The translations under genes and the position numbers were made by a program. A model generated the notes under the pieces. It did not search any database and was not told the origin of the DNA. It saw only the letters and a program-made list of their open reading frames with translations. A stretch of 64,000 bases of DNA from Rutidosis leptorrhynchoides (lineage: Eukaryota; Streptophyta; Magnoliopsida; Asterales; Asteraceae): contig NC_092335.1 of assembly GCF_046630445.1 (NCBI RefSeq), positions 627,719,501-627,783,500 of the forward strand. The letters run 5' to 3'. Below are positions 51,361 through 64,000 of the stretch, piece after piece; position 1 is the stretch's first letter, and every line of letters starts with the position of its first letter.

Positions 51361-52079
51361 AATATTGATAATAGTTTTTAATTATAAATCTCATAATGAT
51401 AATATCAGTAGTTTTTGATAAAATGAATAATTTAGTAATAATGGTAGTGAAAATAATAATTTTTGATATTAGTACATAATACTTAATAATAATAATTATA
51501 ACAAACTTATCACTAATGGTAATCTTAATAATAATACTCTTATTAATAATAATAATAATTTCTAAATGTTTCTAATACTAATATTAATGATAATAATAAT
51601 AATTCTAAAATAACACTTTTATTACTAATGTTAATAATGCTAATACTAGTAATAATAACAGTAATAATAATACTAACAATAATAATATTAGAAATGATAA
51701 TAATAATAAGTTTTTAATTATAATTATAGTACTTATAATAATAATGATAATAATAATAAACCTTTTCATCATAATGATAATAATATTAAAGTTTTAAAAT
51801 TAATAATAGTATCATAAGTAATACTTATAGTAATAATAATAATAATAGATATATACTTAATTTTAAGATAATAATAATAATAATAACAATTATGATACTT
51901 ATAGTAATAATTATAATACTAATAGTAACAACAACAATAATAATCATAATAATAACTATAACAATAATAATAATAATAAGAAACATAATAATAATAATAA
52001 TACAAATAATAAAAATAATAATAATAGAAAGAAAATAATAGGGTGGCTACCTTATAACTAGCCTTAAAAATAAATGCTC

Positions 52080-52142
52080 CTGCTGGGTCTCAAACCGTAG
52101 ACCTCTCGCTACCCCGACACCCCCTCTAACCAATGCTCTGTG
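52080..52142 (-). repeat. tRNA-like (SINE-type) segment in E3 LTR
   Basis: On the minus strand TTGGTTAGAGGGGG and GGTTTGAGACCCAG resemble A and B boxes in the right order and spacing. The same segment is in the other LTR (about 59888-59950), so it predates insertion. A comparable segment next to a trinucleotide run sits in E2 LTRs. Confidence 0.45.
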
Positions 52143-53672
52143 ATACAATTTCTGATTTAGTTTACTCCTTTAATTTATATAACCCGTATTATCCTTGTTT
52201 CTATTTTCTTCTTCCTCTTCCTAAAAATTCGAACGACAGGAGTAATTTCAATTCATAACAATGAAATTACCAAACTTAATTTAAGAATTGAAATCGAGTT
52301 GGTAATGACTTATAGTGTAATCTTTGTTCAACAGAAAGAAGAAGAAAAAAATAATAAAAAAAACTACCTGTTATACAGGCTCGCGAAGAACACTTAAACT
52401 CTAAACTTGATTTCGAATTTAAAGCTGTTTTACTTTATAATTACAAAATGGAATGTGTTGTAAATCACTACTAGAAACTTTCTGAATCGTTAATTGATCC
52501 AGAAACATCAAAATCATTACGAATTTCTTGATGAACGAAACGGTTGACTTTTAAAATTTTAAGCATTGACTCGAAAATTAGAACCTGATATTAGGAATTG
52601 AGGAATGAAACTTTGCAGAAAGGTTAAACAAAGAATTCCTAACACTTCTACATTTATACATTTTAGAAATTGGTTTTAAATCGAGCTCTTGATTTTAAAA
52701 TGGAATAACAGAGGTATCGAGCTTTAACAAAAAAAATTCGGTTTAATTCCTCAAGTAAATGAAGTTAGGAACTGTTATGATTGATAAAGAGGATGGATAC
52801 TTGAGTAACTTAATAACTAACATTGAGGGATTTTTATTGTCTTATAACAATAGAAGTCGACAGCGAAAATGCTCAGGAAGAAAAAAAATAAACTAAAATA
52901 AAAAGGTAGATGGAGACCTTCAACGGAATTTGTCTGCATTTAGGATTTGGATTCGATTTACAGACCAGAAACAAAAATCACAAAAGTGTGATTGTGATAG
53001 TAAACTGTTATGGAACCCAGCTAATATTTTTAATATAATTTCAATAAATAATAAGAATTATAAATAACAATAATACAAATACTAATAATAAATATATAAA
53101 TGTATAATGAATAAATAATTTCTGATATTAATAATAGAAATAATAATGTTTATAATAATAACACCAAAATAATACTTAAAAAATAATACTAATAATGATG
53201 ATAATAATAACAATTAATGATAATAATCATAATACTATATTAATTATAATAATTATTTATATTATTAATGATAATAATATTATTAGTAATAATACTATAA
53301 CAATTTATATATATCCAGTTTCATATTTGTATGTTATATTGATAATACTAATTTTGATATTAATATTGAAAATAATAATATTATTACTATATCATTTATT
53401 TATAACTTGTAATTACATTTAATATATTATTATTACAATTTATTAATTATATTATATTTACTAGTTATCTAATGTATAGAATATTTAATATTTATATATT
53501 TTATGTATTTTACAATACATGTAATATTAATTGTATATAGAAGTCATATATATATTTATTTCAATAACAACTTAATTATTCTATATATTATTTTATATTT
53601 TAATTCAAATGGTTAAAGTATACTTTATTATTATTATTTTTTAAATATTATATATATACTTATATTTATATT

Positions 53673-53677
<5 letters not shown>

Positions 53678-53721
<44 letters not shown>
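53678..53721. repeat. (TA)n run in E3 3' LTR
   Basis: About 22 TA units, directly before CCCAATTGTTCGTGAATCG. The equivalent run in the other LTR is at about 61460-61517. Confidence 0.9.
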
Positions 53722-53722
<1 letters not shown>

Positions 53723-53877
53723 CAATTGTTCGTGAATCGTCGGGAATAGTCAAAGGTCAATTGAATATATGAAACAATTCAAACTTTATGAGACTCAACT
53801 TTACAGACATTGCTTATCGTGTCGAATTCATATAAAAATTAAGTTTAAATTTGATCGGAAATTTCCGGGTCGTCACA

Positions 53878-53894
53878 GTACCTGCCCGTTAAAG
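53878..53894 (-). promoter_or_regulatory. E3 polypurine tract
   Basis: The minus strand reads CTTTAACGGGCAGGTAC directly before the 3' LTR, one base different from the E2 tract. Confidence 0.6.
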
Positions 53895-56800
53895 AAATTC
53901 CGTCCTGAAATTTGAGTGAGGTCGTCATGGCTATCACTAAGGATGTGTTCATGACGAGTATGAGTTGATAAATAGAGTTTTATCATTATTGATTAATATA
54001 GATAAAACGATTCGATTATGTGAAGCGTATGAGTGAAGCTGTCACAAAAGAGTGAAATGTGAAAATAAAGATTCGTCTTAACTTTTGACGTGGTCACGAT
54101 TGATTTTCGGGATTTAAGAAATTTAGAGAAAATCTACGTAATCTATATATGGTTTGATTCTTCGGTAAATGAGGAAATTAGGATCTCTTTAATTAAATGC
54201 GATGATCTGCCTCGATTGCTTTGTCTGATAATTTCCTTATAAATTGACCTCTTCCGTTTCATTATTCTCACCATTCCTATACTTTCTTCCTCCATTCATA
54301 CTTCCAAAATATTGTGAAAATGCTCCATCCAGTTCTGATTCTTGATATTTTCCTAACTATCGCATCTGTCATTCTTCTTTTCCATTTACCACCGGAGGAA
54401 TCTATTCACTTCTACTATTACCTTGGGGTTATAGTATTTTTCATTCTTCCGTGTATTTATGTTGCTATCCGCATTGATATACACGGTTTGTAATTTCGGT
54501 GTTGTTGTTGGGCTTTAAATTTTCACTTATATATCGGAGCTCCATGCTCTTGTTTTTACTTCCCGACTTTAAATCAAGCGAATAATGATCCAGAATTCGT
54601 AGATATAGAGTTTCGAATGATCATAATGTTCTAAACACGAAGGAACTTATTCTCATGATTTGATTTGTCAAATTACCAGAATCACTGAGGATGGAACCAT
54701 CAATAATACATTTTATTGATATGTTTGGAGGTGAAACAGAATGAACGAGTCGTGTAACATGGCACATGATGATGTTATGATCTGTGAATCATCATGTTCC
54801 AATAGAACTTTCAGCATGACTTACTGTAATATAATCACGTTGGCCAAGTGTCATTATATTATACTAACTCATGCTCAAATTTTTAACACTTCTCCAGAAT
54901 TCATTCATAATTTATACTTAGATTTTACAGAAGTTTCCAATATAATGTAATACAGATAGCACGAAGAGATATACAATTTTGGACGAGAATATTTATGAAA
55001 ATATCTTCAGAAATATCGAAGATATTTATGATGATATTTTTGGAATTTTCTATGTTCGAAGATTGATGGAGAAAATTTTCCGCAAGATTTTAACGTGGGT
55101 ACGGAGCAAGATATTCTCTAAAGATTTCGTCGGATCTAGAATTACCCAGATTCTTTGAATATAAGGTTTGATCCTTGTATTTGTCCTTGGTCTCCTTCAT
55201 GGTTACGCATAATCCGCTTTTTGGTACTAAATTTTCTATTGAGCGTTTTCAACACTCCATTCTTTATCATCATACTTTCGACGGTTAAGGTCGTTTATGG
55301 TTGTCTACAGTTTATGTTGCTTCATTCAACTTTTTCAACATTCAGAGTATTAATTCGCAGACTATGTGCTTTTCAGAATTTCATAATGAAAGATCATGAT
55401 TCTAAGACATGAATGTTATATGTATACATATAACTGTTGATGTAGAAATGCTGCGAGATTCGAAATACTGAATGCTAATTCCCGGTAGTTGGTATGCTAT
55501 TCTCGTTACAAGATGCGAATGAGTATATGATAGGGTTTTAATGAACAAATATAATGGTTCTTCAGAGAGACTTAAGCCGATGAGTATTGAAGTTCCTGGT
55601 AAGTTTATGTTAATGTGGTGAGATATAAACGGTTCTCCGATAACGATGACGAAAGGGCAATCGTATACATCAAGGTTATAATAAGACTAGTACGATTGAA
55701 AAGTCAAAGTTGGTTTGTTGGAGCTGTGACAAAATTGGCTAATTTGGAAAGGGATTGCAAAGTTATTTTCAGTAATAACAACGCCAAAGGAGCTATCACA
55801 TATACGTGTTAAACGTTTACTTAGGTTTCGATTGTTTTCAGGTGTATAACTATATACATCAGTCTTTTCTTCCTTAGATGAAGTGCGGTTGGTCCATCCT
55901 CTCGATTGAGGTGTTTTCAAGAATCATGAAAGGTTTGAAGGCAGATTGTAATCGTCAAGGTACAAATGAGGTTTAAGATGAAATCAAGTGACAAACTTGA
56001 AGAAATGTTTAGTTTCATATGTTATAATCAATATTTTAATTCATTTTAATTGTCCAATGTTGGTAATCCATAGTTAGTAGTCCACAGTTAGCAATTCAAT
56101 AATTCATATATAGTTTAATATATAATATTCGAATTAATTAATACGTATCGTGACCCATTGTATACATGTCTCAGACTCGATCACAACTCAAAGTATATAT
56201 ATTATTTTGGAATCAACCTCAACCCTGTATAGCTAACTCGATCATTACCGCATATAGAGTGTCTATGGTTATTCCAAATAATATATATAGATGCGTCGAT
56301 ATGATATGTCAAAACCTTGTATACGTGTCCCGATATTTAAAGTGCGTAAAATAAATAACAGAAATTAAATTACGATAAATAAAATTGCGAGAATATAAAT
56401 TGCGATAAATAAACTGCGATAATAAAATGTAATAAGGAATTAACAGTTAGCTAGGAACAGTTAGCTAGGATTTTGTTAGCGTGGATTCTTAACAAAATTT
56501 GTCATAGTTAATTTGTTTGTTTCTAACAAATTTTATTTTGTCCAATGTTTCCTTCATTATGCCACTTGTTGGATTCTGATATATCAAAATCCAAATATGG
56601 AATAGAATGAAAATGGTTATTTTGCGGTGAACGGATACGTATATCGGTGGTTGTAAATAGGATAGTAAATAACTGTTGAATTAGGTTTGAAAGAATGAAC
56701 AATGTACTTATTAATGTGAAATCTAAATATTCCTCGAGTATTACCTACCCGTTAAAATATTTTCACCATTAACAGTTTGTACGAAGGGATTTTTAATTAC

Positions 56801-56988
56801 AATCTTTATGAAAATATATACATATATATTTTTTTCAGATGTAATCATGGATTTAATGAGTCAATATGATATTAGACTCATTTGATTTACTGTTAGAACA
56901 AGGATATATAATCTCTAAAACATTAGAGATTACATAATTGCCATGTCGAACGAAGATAACTGATGTAGAACGATACGTAGTATGATGA
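53895..56988 (-). other. E3 interior without recognisable gag or pol
   Basis: It is homologous in reverse to 27672-30917 of E2. Short frames (for example 54741-54950 and 55155-55412) run against the element and have no motif. The stretch around 55080-55290 matches the conserved E2 segment near 29450-29680. Confidence 0.55.
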
Positions 56989-57491
56989 TTATAATCGAGG
57001 TACAGAATGAGATGTTGAGGCATGTAATGTTGAAACTTGGGTTGTTGGTGGTACTTTTGGTGCCGATGATGTTGCTGAAGCTGGTATGTTTTGCACCATA
57101 TTTTCCAAATTGCTTACTCGAGTGCGAAGTTCGTTGACTTCTTCTATTACACCGGGGTGATTGTCGGTTGGAATGAGCGGATGAATAAGGTTTAGAATTT
57201 TAGATAGAATATAATCGTGACGAGATATTCAGAAAATGAGAGTGAAAATGGTGTTTCGGATTGGTTCGCCGGTGAATGCTTCAGGTTCTTCGCCCAGAGG
57301 GCAATATGGTGGATGAAAGGGATCGCTTCTTCTTATCTCCAATGATTAAGTAGACTACGAACCCATCAGATGAATTGGGGATGGTTGATTGGTTGATTCA
57401 TTCTGGTGACGCTGCCTCCGGAGCTTAGGTGAACATCCATATCGGAATAGCTGTCGGGTTCCGAAGAACTTGAACTAGTGACGAGTCCCAT
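56989..57491 (-). pseudogene. E3 extra ORF near the primer site (coiled-coil protein, unknown function)
   Basis: From an ATG at 57491-57489 the protein begins MGLVTSSSSSEPDSYSDMD, acidic and Ser-rich like the E2 copy. A small deletion with a stop (near 57370), a TAA in place of a sense codon and a one-base loss near 57330 break it. In the resumed frame come DPFHPPYCPLGEEPEAFTG, a further TGA, and the heptad helix VIEEVNELRTRVSNLENMV, then a Ser/Pro/Thr tail ending at a TAA (56989-56991). Alignment with E2 preserves most blocks despite both copies being dead. Confidence 0.55.
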
Positions 57492-57905
57492 TTCGTACTT
57501 TCGAATAAAGGATTTTTCAGTATGAAATGATTTTCGGCTATCGGATGGTATTCTAATTACATAGAATATCTATATATAGAACAAAAGATTTCGTAGATTA
57601 CGGAGGAATTTACGGCATATGTCAGGCAAATCTACAGTAACAGATACGCTAGGATATGAATTATCAGATATGCTATTATATGAATTTTGTCTATATACTA
57701 TTCATGCAATCAATGCAGTAAGATGTGTCTAGACTAGGAATGATAAGCAGGTAATTTCCTAAGGATGATAAGTAGATGATTTTCGACACGAAATGATAAG
57801 CAAAACTTTTGACATGTAGATACGGTCGAAGTCCAGACTCACTAATGCATCTAAACAACTATCAGTTAGACACACTAATGCAAGACCTGGTTCGCTAAGA
57901 CCACC
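57492..57905 (-). other. E3 leader
   Basis: Non-coding stretch between primer site and extra ORF, homologous to 26825-27224 of E2. It includes CTAACTGATAGTTG and related words shared with E2. Confidence 0.4.
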
Positions 57906-57917
57906 ACTCTGATGCCA
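57906..57917 (-). promoter_or_regulatory. E3 primer binding site, two mismatches
   Basis: The minus strand reads TGGCATCAGAGT against the canonical TGGTATCAGAGC. It sits two bases from the LTR end, as in E1 and E2, so it is a decayed or variant initiator-Met primer site. Confidence 0.75.
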
Positions 57918-57919
57918 CA

Positions 57920-58934
57920 TGAAGCGACCCATCCTAATCCATCTGGACGAATACATTACATTTGGTTACATCGCGAGGTACTTAACCTCTATATGATGCA
58001 TTTTACAAACATTGCATTCGTTTGTAAAAGACAAACTTTCATTACATCGAAAGTTGATGGCATGCATACTATTTCATAATATATCCAACTATAATTGACT
58101 TAATAATAATCTTGAAGAACTCAACGACTCGAATGCAATGTCTTTTGAATTATGTCATGAATGACTCCAAGTAATATCTCTAATATGAGTAAATGCACAG
58201 CGAAAGATTTCTTTCATACCTGAGAATAAACATGCTTTCAAGTGCAACCAAAAGGTTGGTGAGTTCATTAGTTTATCATAATCATTCATTTTCATCATTT
58301 TAATAGACCATAAGATTTCATATATTGTCACGCGTAACTCGCGAATTATAATTCATTCATATGGTGAACACCTGGTAACCGACCTTAACAGGATGCATAT
58401 AGAATATCCCCATCATTCCGGGACTCACATCGAACATGATAAATTGAAGTACTAAAGCAGTTCAAATTCTCTAACTGGGGCTTGTTAGTGCCCATAGATC
58501 TATCTTTAGGATTCGCGTCAATTGGTGGCAATTATAATAAACACCAATTCTTAGGCTACCAAGCTAAAAAGGGGCATATTCGGTTTGATAATTCAACAAT
58601 AGAATGTAGTTTCGATCACTTGTGTCTATTTCGTAAAGCATTTATAAAAGCAGCGCATGTATTCTCAGTCCCAAAAATATATATTGCAAAAGCATTTAAA
58701 AAGGGAGCAAATGAAACACACGATACTGTATTTTGTAGTAAATATACATATGACAATATCGAACAAGTGCAGGGTTGGCCTTGGATTCACGAACCTATAT
58801 CATTTGTATATTTATTAACACATATACTTGTAATCGAATAAATCTATATATTATTATTTATGATATAATTATTTATATTAATAACTTATATTCAAAAATA
58901 TTAAATCTTGTTATGTTATATTGTCTTTTTATTT

Positions 58935-59022
<88 letters not shown>

Positions 59023-59779
59023 CATTTGTTCGTTAAAATTAGTAATTATAATAATACCAAAATGTTATTTGTAGTGGTAAAAATGATAATAATCATAATA
59101 CTTAATTTTACTAATAAAAATATTAAAATTAATAATTTTGTTAATAATAATATTGATGATAGTTTTTAATTATAAATCTCATAATGATAATATCAGTAGT
59201 TTTTGATAAAATGAATAATTTAGTAATAATGGTAGTGAAAATAATAATTTTTGATATTAGTACATAATACTTAATAATAATAATTATAACAAACTTATCA
59301 CTAATGGTAATCTTAATAATAATACTCTTATTAATAATAATAATAATTTTTAAATGTTTCTAATACTAATATTAAGGATAATAATAATAATTCTAAAAAT
59401 AACACTTTTATTACTAATGTTAATAATGCTAATACTAGTAATAATAACAGTAATAATAATACTAACAATAATAATATTAGAAATGATAATAATAATAATA
59501 AGTTTTTAATTATAATTATAGTACTTATAATAATAATGATAATAATAATAATAAACCTTTTCATCATAATGATAATAATATTAAAGTTTTAAAATTAATA
59601 ATAGTATCATAAGTAATACTCATAGTAATAATAATAATAGATATATACTTATTTTTAAGATAATAATAATAATAATAACAATTATGATACTTATAGTAAT
59701 AATTATAATACTAATAGTAACAACAACAATAATAATCATAATAATAACTATAACAATAATAATAATAATAATAAGAAAC

Positions 59780-59813
<34 letters not shown>

Positions 59814-61459
59814 AAATAATAAAAATAATAATAATAGAAAGAAAATAATAGGGTGGCTACCTTGTAACTAGCCTTAAAAATAAATGCTCCTGCTGGGTCT
59901 CGAACCGCAGACCTCTCGCTACCCCGACATCCCCTCTAACCAATGCTCTGTGATACAATTTCTGATTTAGTTTACTCCTTTAATTTATATAACCCGTATT
60001 ATCCTTGTTTCTATTTTCTTCTTCCTCTTCCCAAAAATTCGAACGGCAGGAGTAATTTCAATTCATAACAACAAAATTACCAAACTTAATTTAAGACTTG
60101 AAATCGAGTTGGTAATGACTTATAGTGTAATCTTTGTTCAACAGAAAGAAGAAAAAAAATAATAAAAAAAAACTGCCTGTTATACAGGCTCGCGAAGAAC
60201 ACTTAAACTCTAAACTTGATTTCGAATTTAAAGCTGCTTTACTTTATAATTACAAAATGAAATGTGTTGTAAATCACTACTAGAAACTTTCTGAATCGTT
60301 AATTGATCCAGAAACATCAAAATCATTACGAATTTCTTGTTGAACGAAACGGTTGACTTTTAAAATTTTAAGCATTGACTCGAAAATTAGAACTTGATAT
60401 TAGGAATTGGGGAATGAAACTTTGCAGAAAGGTTAAACAAAGAATTCCTAACACTTCTACATTTATACATTTTGGAAATTGGTTTTAAATCGAGCTCTTG
60501 ATTTTAAAATGGAATAACGGAGGTATCGAGCTTTAACAAAAAAAATTCGGTTTAATTCCTCAAGTAAATGAAGTTAGGAACTGTTATGATTGATAAAGAG
60601 GATGGATACTTGAGTAACTTAAGAACTAACATTGAGGGATTTTTATTGTCTTATAACAATAGAAGTCGACAGCGAAAATGCTCAGGAAGAAAAAATAATA
60701 AATAAACTAAAATAAAAAGGTAGATGGAGACCTTCAACGGAATTTATCTGCATTTAGGATTTGGATTCGATTTACAGACCAGAAACAAAAATCACAAAAG
60801 TGTGATTGTGATAGTAAACTGTTATGGAACCCAGCTAATATTTTTAATATAATTTCAATAAATAATAAGAATTATAAATAACAATAATACAAATACTAAT
60901 AATAAATATATAAATGTATAATGAATAAATAATTTCTGATATTAATAATAGAAATAATAATGTTTATAATAATAACACCAAAATAATACTTAAAAATAAT
61001 ACTAATAACGATGATAATAATAACAATTAATGATAATAATCATAATACTATATTAATTATAATAATTATTTATATTATTAATGATAATAATATTATTAGT
61101 AATAATACTATAACAATTTATATATATCCAGTTTCATATTTGTATGTTATATTGATAATACTAATTTTGATATTAATATTGAAAATAATAATATTATTAC
61201 TATATCATTTATTTATAACTTGTAATTACATTTAATATATTATTATTACAATTTATTAATTATATCATATTTACTAGTTATCTAATGTATAGAATATTTA
61301 ATATTTATGTATTTTATGTATTTTACAATACATGTAATATTAATTGTATATAGAAGTCATATATATATTTATTTCAATAACAACTTAATTATTCTATATA
61401 TTATTTTATATTTTAATTCAAATGGTTAAAGTATACTTTATTAATTTTTTTTAAAATAT

Positions 61460-61519
<60 letters not shown>

Positions 61520-61674
61520 CAATTGTTCGTGAATCGTCGAGAATAGTTAAAGGTTAATTGAATATATAAAACAGTTCAAACTTTTTGAGACTCAACTTTA
61601 CAGACATTGCTTATCGTGTCGAATTCATATAAAAATTAAGTTTAAATCTGATCGGAAATTTCCGGATCGTCACA
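57920..61674 (-). repeat. E3 5' LTR
   Basis: This 3755-bp LTR starts TGAAGCGACCCATCC and ends CGGATCGTCACA in + orientation. It pairs with 48158-53877. It contains a (TA)n run at about 58938-59021, TAA-rich stretches 59040-59850, and the tRNA-like segment near 59888-59950. Confidence 0.92.
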
Positions 61675-61679
61675 ATTTT

Positions 61680-62083
61680 GTTCAAGTGTTCCCCATACTC
61701 CTTACATCTTAATCCACAACTCTTCTAACGACATGTTTGATTATTCCATTTTAATAGCTTTTATATATGAATCATAAATTTGTAATTTATCTTGACCAAA
61801 ACTGTAAGTGGTAATTAAAGCATCCCATAGTGATTTGGCTGTTGGAAACGAGGTCAAGTCACTTGCGAGATTTGGCTCGATGTTTTGTATTAACTAGTAA
61901 AAAACAACGAGATCATCCTGTTTCCATTGACTATTGCTTGAGTCATCACTTTCTTGTGCGTTTGAAGTTAGGTGATTTAGGAGGTTTTTGATTCACCTCC
62001 TATTGTCACCCTCATCATTCGTGATCAAAGTGCATAATTTTAACTATTAAGATTAATATTAATCTTCAAGCTACTAGTCAATT
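61680..62083 (-). pseudogene. Ty1/copia gag fragment (UBN2-type)
   Basis: On the minus strand the translation includes WKQDDLVVF, LIQNIEPNLASDLTSFP, TAKSLWDALITTY and NMSLEELWIKM, typical of the Gag (UBN2) domain of plant copia elements. There are stops, one of which replaces the Trp of VFSWLIQNIEP-like sequence. It is squeezed between E3 and a family-B LTR and has no LTRs of its own in view. Confidence 0.7.
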
Positions 62084-64000
62084 TGTAGTGACCCGAACTT
62101 TTCCATGTTTATATATATTAATTGAGATTGATATTTACATGATTAAATGTTTTCAACATGTTAAGCAATCAAACTTGTTAAGACTTGATTAATTGAAATA
62201 TGTTTCATATAGACAATTGACCACCCAAGTTGATCGGTGATTCACGAACGTTAAAACTTGTAAAAAATATATGATGACATATATATGGATATATATATAT
62301 ATAGTTAACATGATACTATGATAAGAAAACATATCATAAAGTATATTAACAATGAACTACATATGTAAAAACAAGACTACTAACTTAATGATTTTTAAAC
62401 GAGACATATATGTAACGATTATCGTTGTAAAGACATTTAATGTATATATATCATATTAAGAGATATTCATACATGATAATATCATGATAATATAATAATT
62501 TAAAATCTCATTTGATATTATAAACATTGGGTTAACAACATTTAACAAGGTCGTTAACCTAAAGGTTTCAAAACAACACTTACATGTAACGACTAACGAT
62601 GACTTAACGACTCAGTTAAAATGTATATACATGTAGTGTTTTAATATGTATTTATACACTTTTGAAAGACTTCAATACACTTATCAAAATACTTCTACTT
62701 AACAAAAATGCTTACAATTACATCCTCGTTCAGTTTCATCAACAATTCTACTCGTATGCACCCGTATTCGTACTCGTACAATACACAGCTTTTAGATGTA
62801 TGTACTATTGGTATATACACTCCAATGATCAGCTCTTAGCAGCCCATGTGAGTCACCTAACACATGTGGGAACCATCATTTGGCAACTAGCATGAAATAT
62901 CTCATAAAATTACAAAAATATGAGTAATCATTCATGACTTATTTACATGAAAACAAAATTACATATCCTTTATATCTAATCCATACACCAACGACCAAAA
63001 ACACCTACAAACACTTTCATTCTTCAATTTTCTTCATCTAATTGATCTCTCTCAAGTTCTATCTTCAAGTTCTAAGTGTTCTTCATAAATTCCAAAAGTT
63101 CTAGTTTCATAAAATCAAGAATACTTTCAAGTTTGCTAGCTCACTTCCAATCTTGTAAGGTGATCATCCAACCTCAAGAAATCTTTGTTTCTTACAGTAG
63201 GTTATCATTCTAATACAAGGTAATAATCATATTCAAACTTTGGTTCAATTTCTATAACTATAACAATCTTATTTCAAGTGATGATCTTACTTGAACTTGT
63301 TTTCGTGTCATGATTCTGCTTCAAGAACTTCGAGCCATCCAAGGATCCATTGAAGCTAGATCCATTTTTCTCTTTTCCAGTAGGTTTATCCAAGGAAATT
63401 AAGGTAGTAATGATGTTCATAACATCATTCGATTCATACATATAAAGCTATCTTATTCGAAGGTTTAAACTCGTAATCACTAGAACATAGTTTAGTTAAT
63501 TCTAAACTTGTTCGCAAACAAAAGTTAATCCTTCTAACTTGACTTTTAAAATCAACTAAACACATGTTCTATATCTATATGATATGCTAACTTAATGATT
63601 TAAAACCTGGAAACACGAAAAACACCGTAAAACCGGATTTACGCCGTCGTAGTAACACCGCGGGCTGTTTTGGGTTAGTTAATTAAAAACTATGATAAAC
63701 TTTGATTTAAAAGTTGTTATTCTGAGAAAATGATTTTTATTATGAACATGAAACTATATCCAAAAATTATGGTTAAACTCAAAGTGGAAGTATGTTTTCT
63801 AAAATGGTCATCTAGACGTCGTTCTTTCGACTGAAATGACTACCTTTACAAAAACGACTTGTAACTTATTTTTCCGACTATAAACCTATACTTTTTCTGT
63901 TTAGATTCATAAAATAGAGTTCAATATGAAACCATAGCAATTTGATTCACTCAAAACGGATTTAAAATGAAGAAGTTATGGGTAAAACAAGATTGGATAA
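62084..64000 (+). mobile_element. Family-B LTR, start of a second copy (runs off the window)
   Basis: It begins TGTAGTGACCCGAAC at 62084 and aligns in reverse with 22313 leftwards (for example 62650-62890 with 21700-21480, and 63640-63665 with 20700-20725). It includes a likely TATA region TCCTTTATATC near 62968. Whether it is a solo LTR or the 5' LTR of a full element cannot be told from this window. Confidence 0.85.

Larger units (their letters stand above)
48158..53877 (-). repeat. E3 3' LTR, interrupted by a solo LTR
   Basis: Starts TGAAGCGACCCGTCC and ends GGGTCGTCACA in + orientation. Without the insertion at 49473-51355 it is about 3.83 kb. Long (TA)n runs at about 49173-49238 and 49253-49335, TAA-rich stretches at 51350-52040, and a tRNA-like segment at about 52080-52142. 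Confidence 0.92.
48153..61679 (-). mobile_element. E3: second large pol-less LTR element of the E2 family
   Basis: The element spans 48158-61674 (13.5 kb including a nested solo LTR), with the perfect duplication ATTTT at 48153-48157 and 61675-61679. On the minus strand it starts TGTGACGATCCGG and ends GGGTCGCTTCA. Its LTRs (about 3.8 kb without the insertion) share ends with E2 LTRs but differ in their middles. The 4.0-kb interior aligns with that of E2, holds one broken ORF and lacks recognisable gag/pol. In the first 330 bp of the two LTRs I count about a dozen differences. Confidence 0.9.

Overview
This is a stretch of plant nuclear genome, almost certainly from a eudicot. The evidence is a Ty3/gypsy chromovirus polyprotein, plant L1-type LINE pieces with a zf-RVT domain, a PIF/Harbinger transposase, initiator-Met-tRNA primer sites and one plant-specific protein gene. 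The LTR ends (TGTAACGACCCG, TGTGACGACCCGG, TGTAGTGACCCG) resemble those I associate with Asteraceae, but that placement is inference. Only one likely host gene is visible, at 4092-4940 on the minus strand. Nearly everything else is nested transposable elements and AT-rich microsatellites.

Left part (1-5866): a hAT-type MITE with a perfect 8-bp target duplication (105-517); the N-terminal remnant of a PIF/Harbinger nuclease (702-1091, minus); an LTR-like segment with a GC-rich short-repeat array and a TATA box (about 1487-3040); a Tourist-like MITE (3311-3607); the host gene; and a second hAT-type MITE (5355-5658).

Central nest (5867-35274): a 5'-truncated L1-type LINE, bounded by a long target duplication (GGAACCAC, T-run, AAG) and a poly-A tail, is split into three pieces (5891-7259, 22319-23373, 34811-35258). 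The first break is a solo LTR (7260-22313, duplication GGTTC). That LTR is itself interrupted by a complete Ty3/gypsy chromovirus, here called E1 (7536-19272, minus strand, duplication ATATC). The second break is a pol-less LTR element, E2 (23374-34805, plus strand, duplication TCTCA). All these duplications can be read directly, so the order of insertion is recoverable.

Right part (35275-64000): a broken PIF/Harbinger transposase (about 35925-40130, minus) carries an E1-family solo LTR (36185-39433, duplication CTGTA), which in turn carries a hAT-type MITE. A SIRE/Maximus-like copia solo LTR (40481-42845, duplication CGGTA) sits just upstream of it. Then follow a SINE (44518-44891), two Helitron-type 3' termini, a second pol-less element E3 (48158-61674, minus, duplication ATTTT) containing a gypsy solo LTR (49473-51355, duplication ATAAT), a copia gag fragment, and another copy of the LTR found at 7260-22313, running off the window end.

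The most interesting signal is an extra open reading frame between the primer site and gag of E1: acidic Ser/Asp-rich start, Pro/Ala-rich tail and a short coiled coil. A frame of similar layout lies in the same place in E2 and E3, which have no recognisable gag or pol. All copies here are broken. A recurrent pattern of Trp codons turned into stops in several of these pseudogenes fits cytosine deamination of silenced elements.
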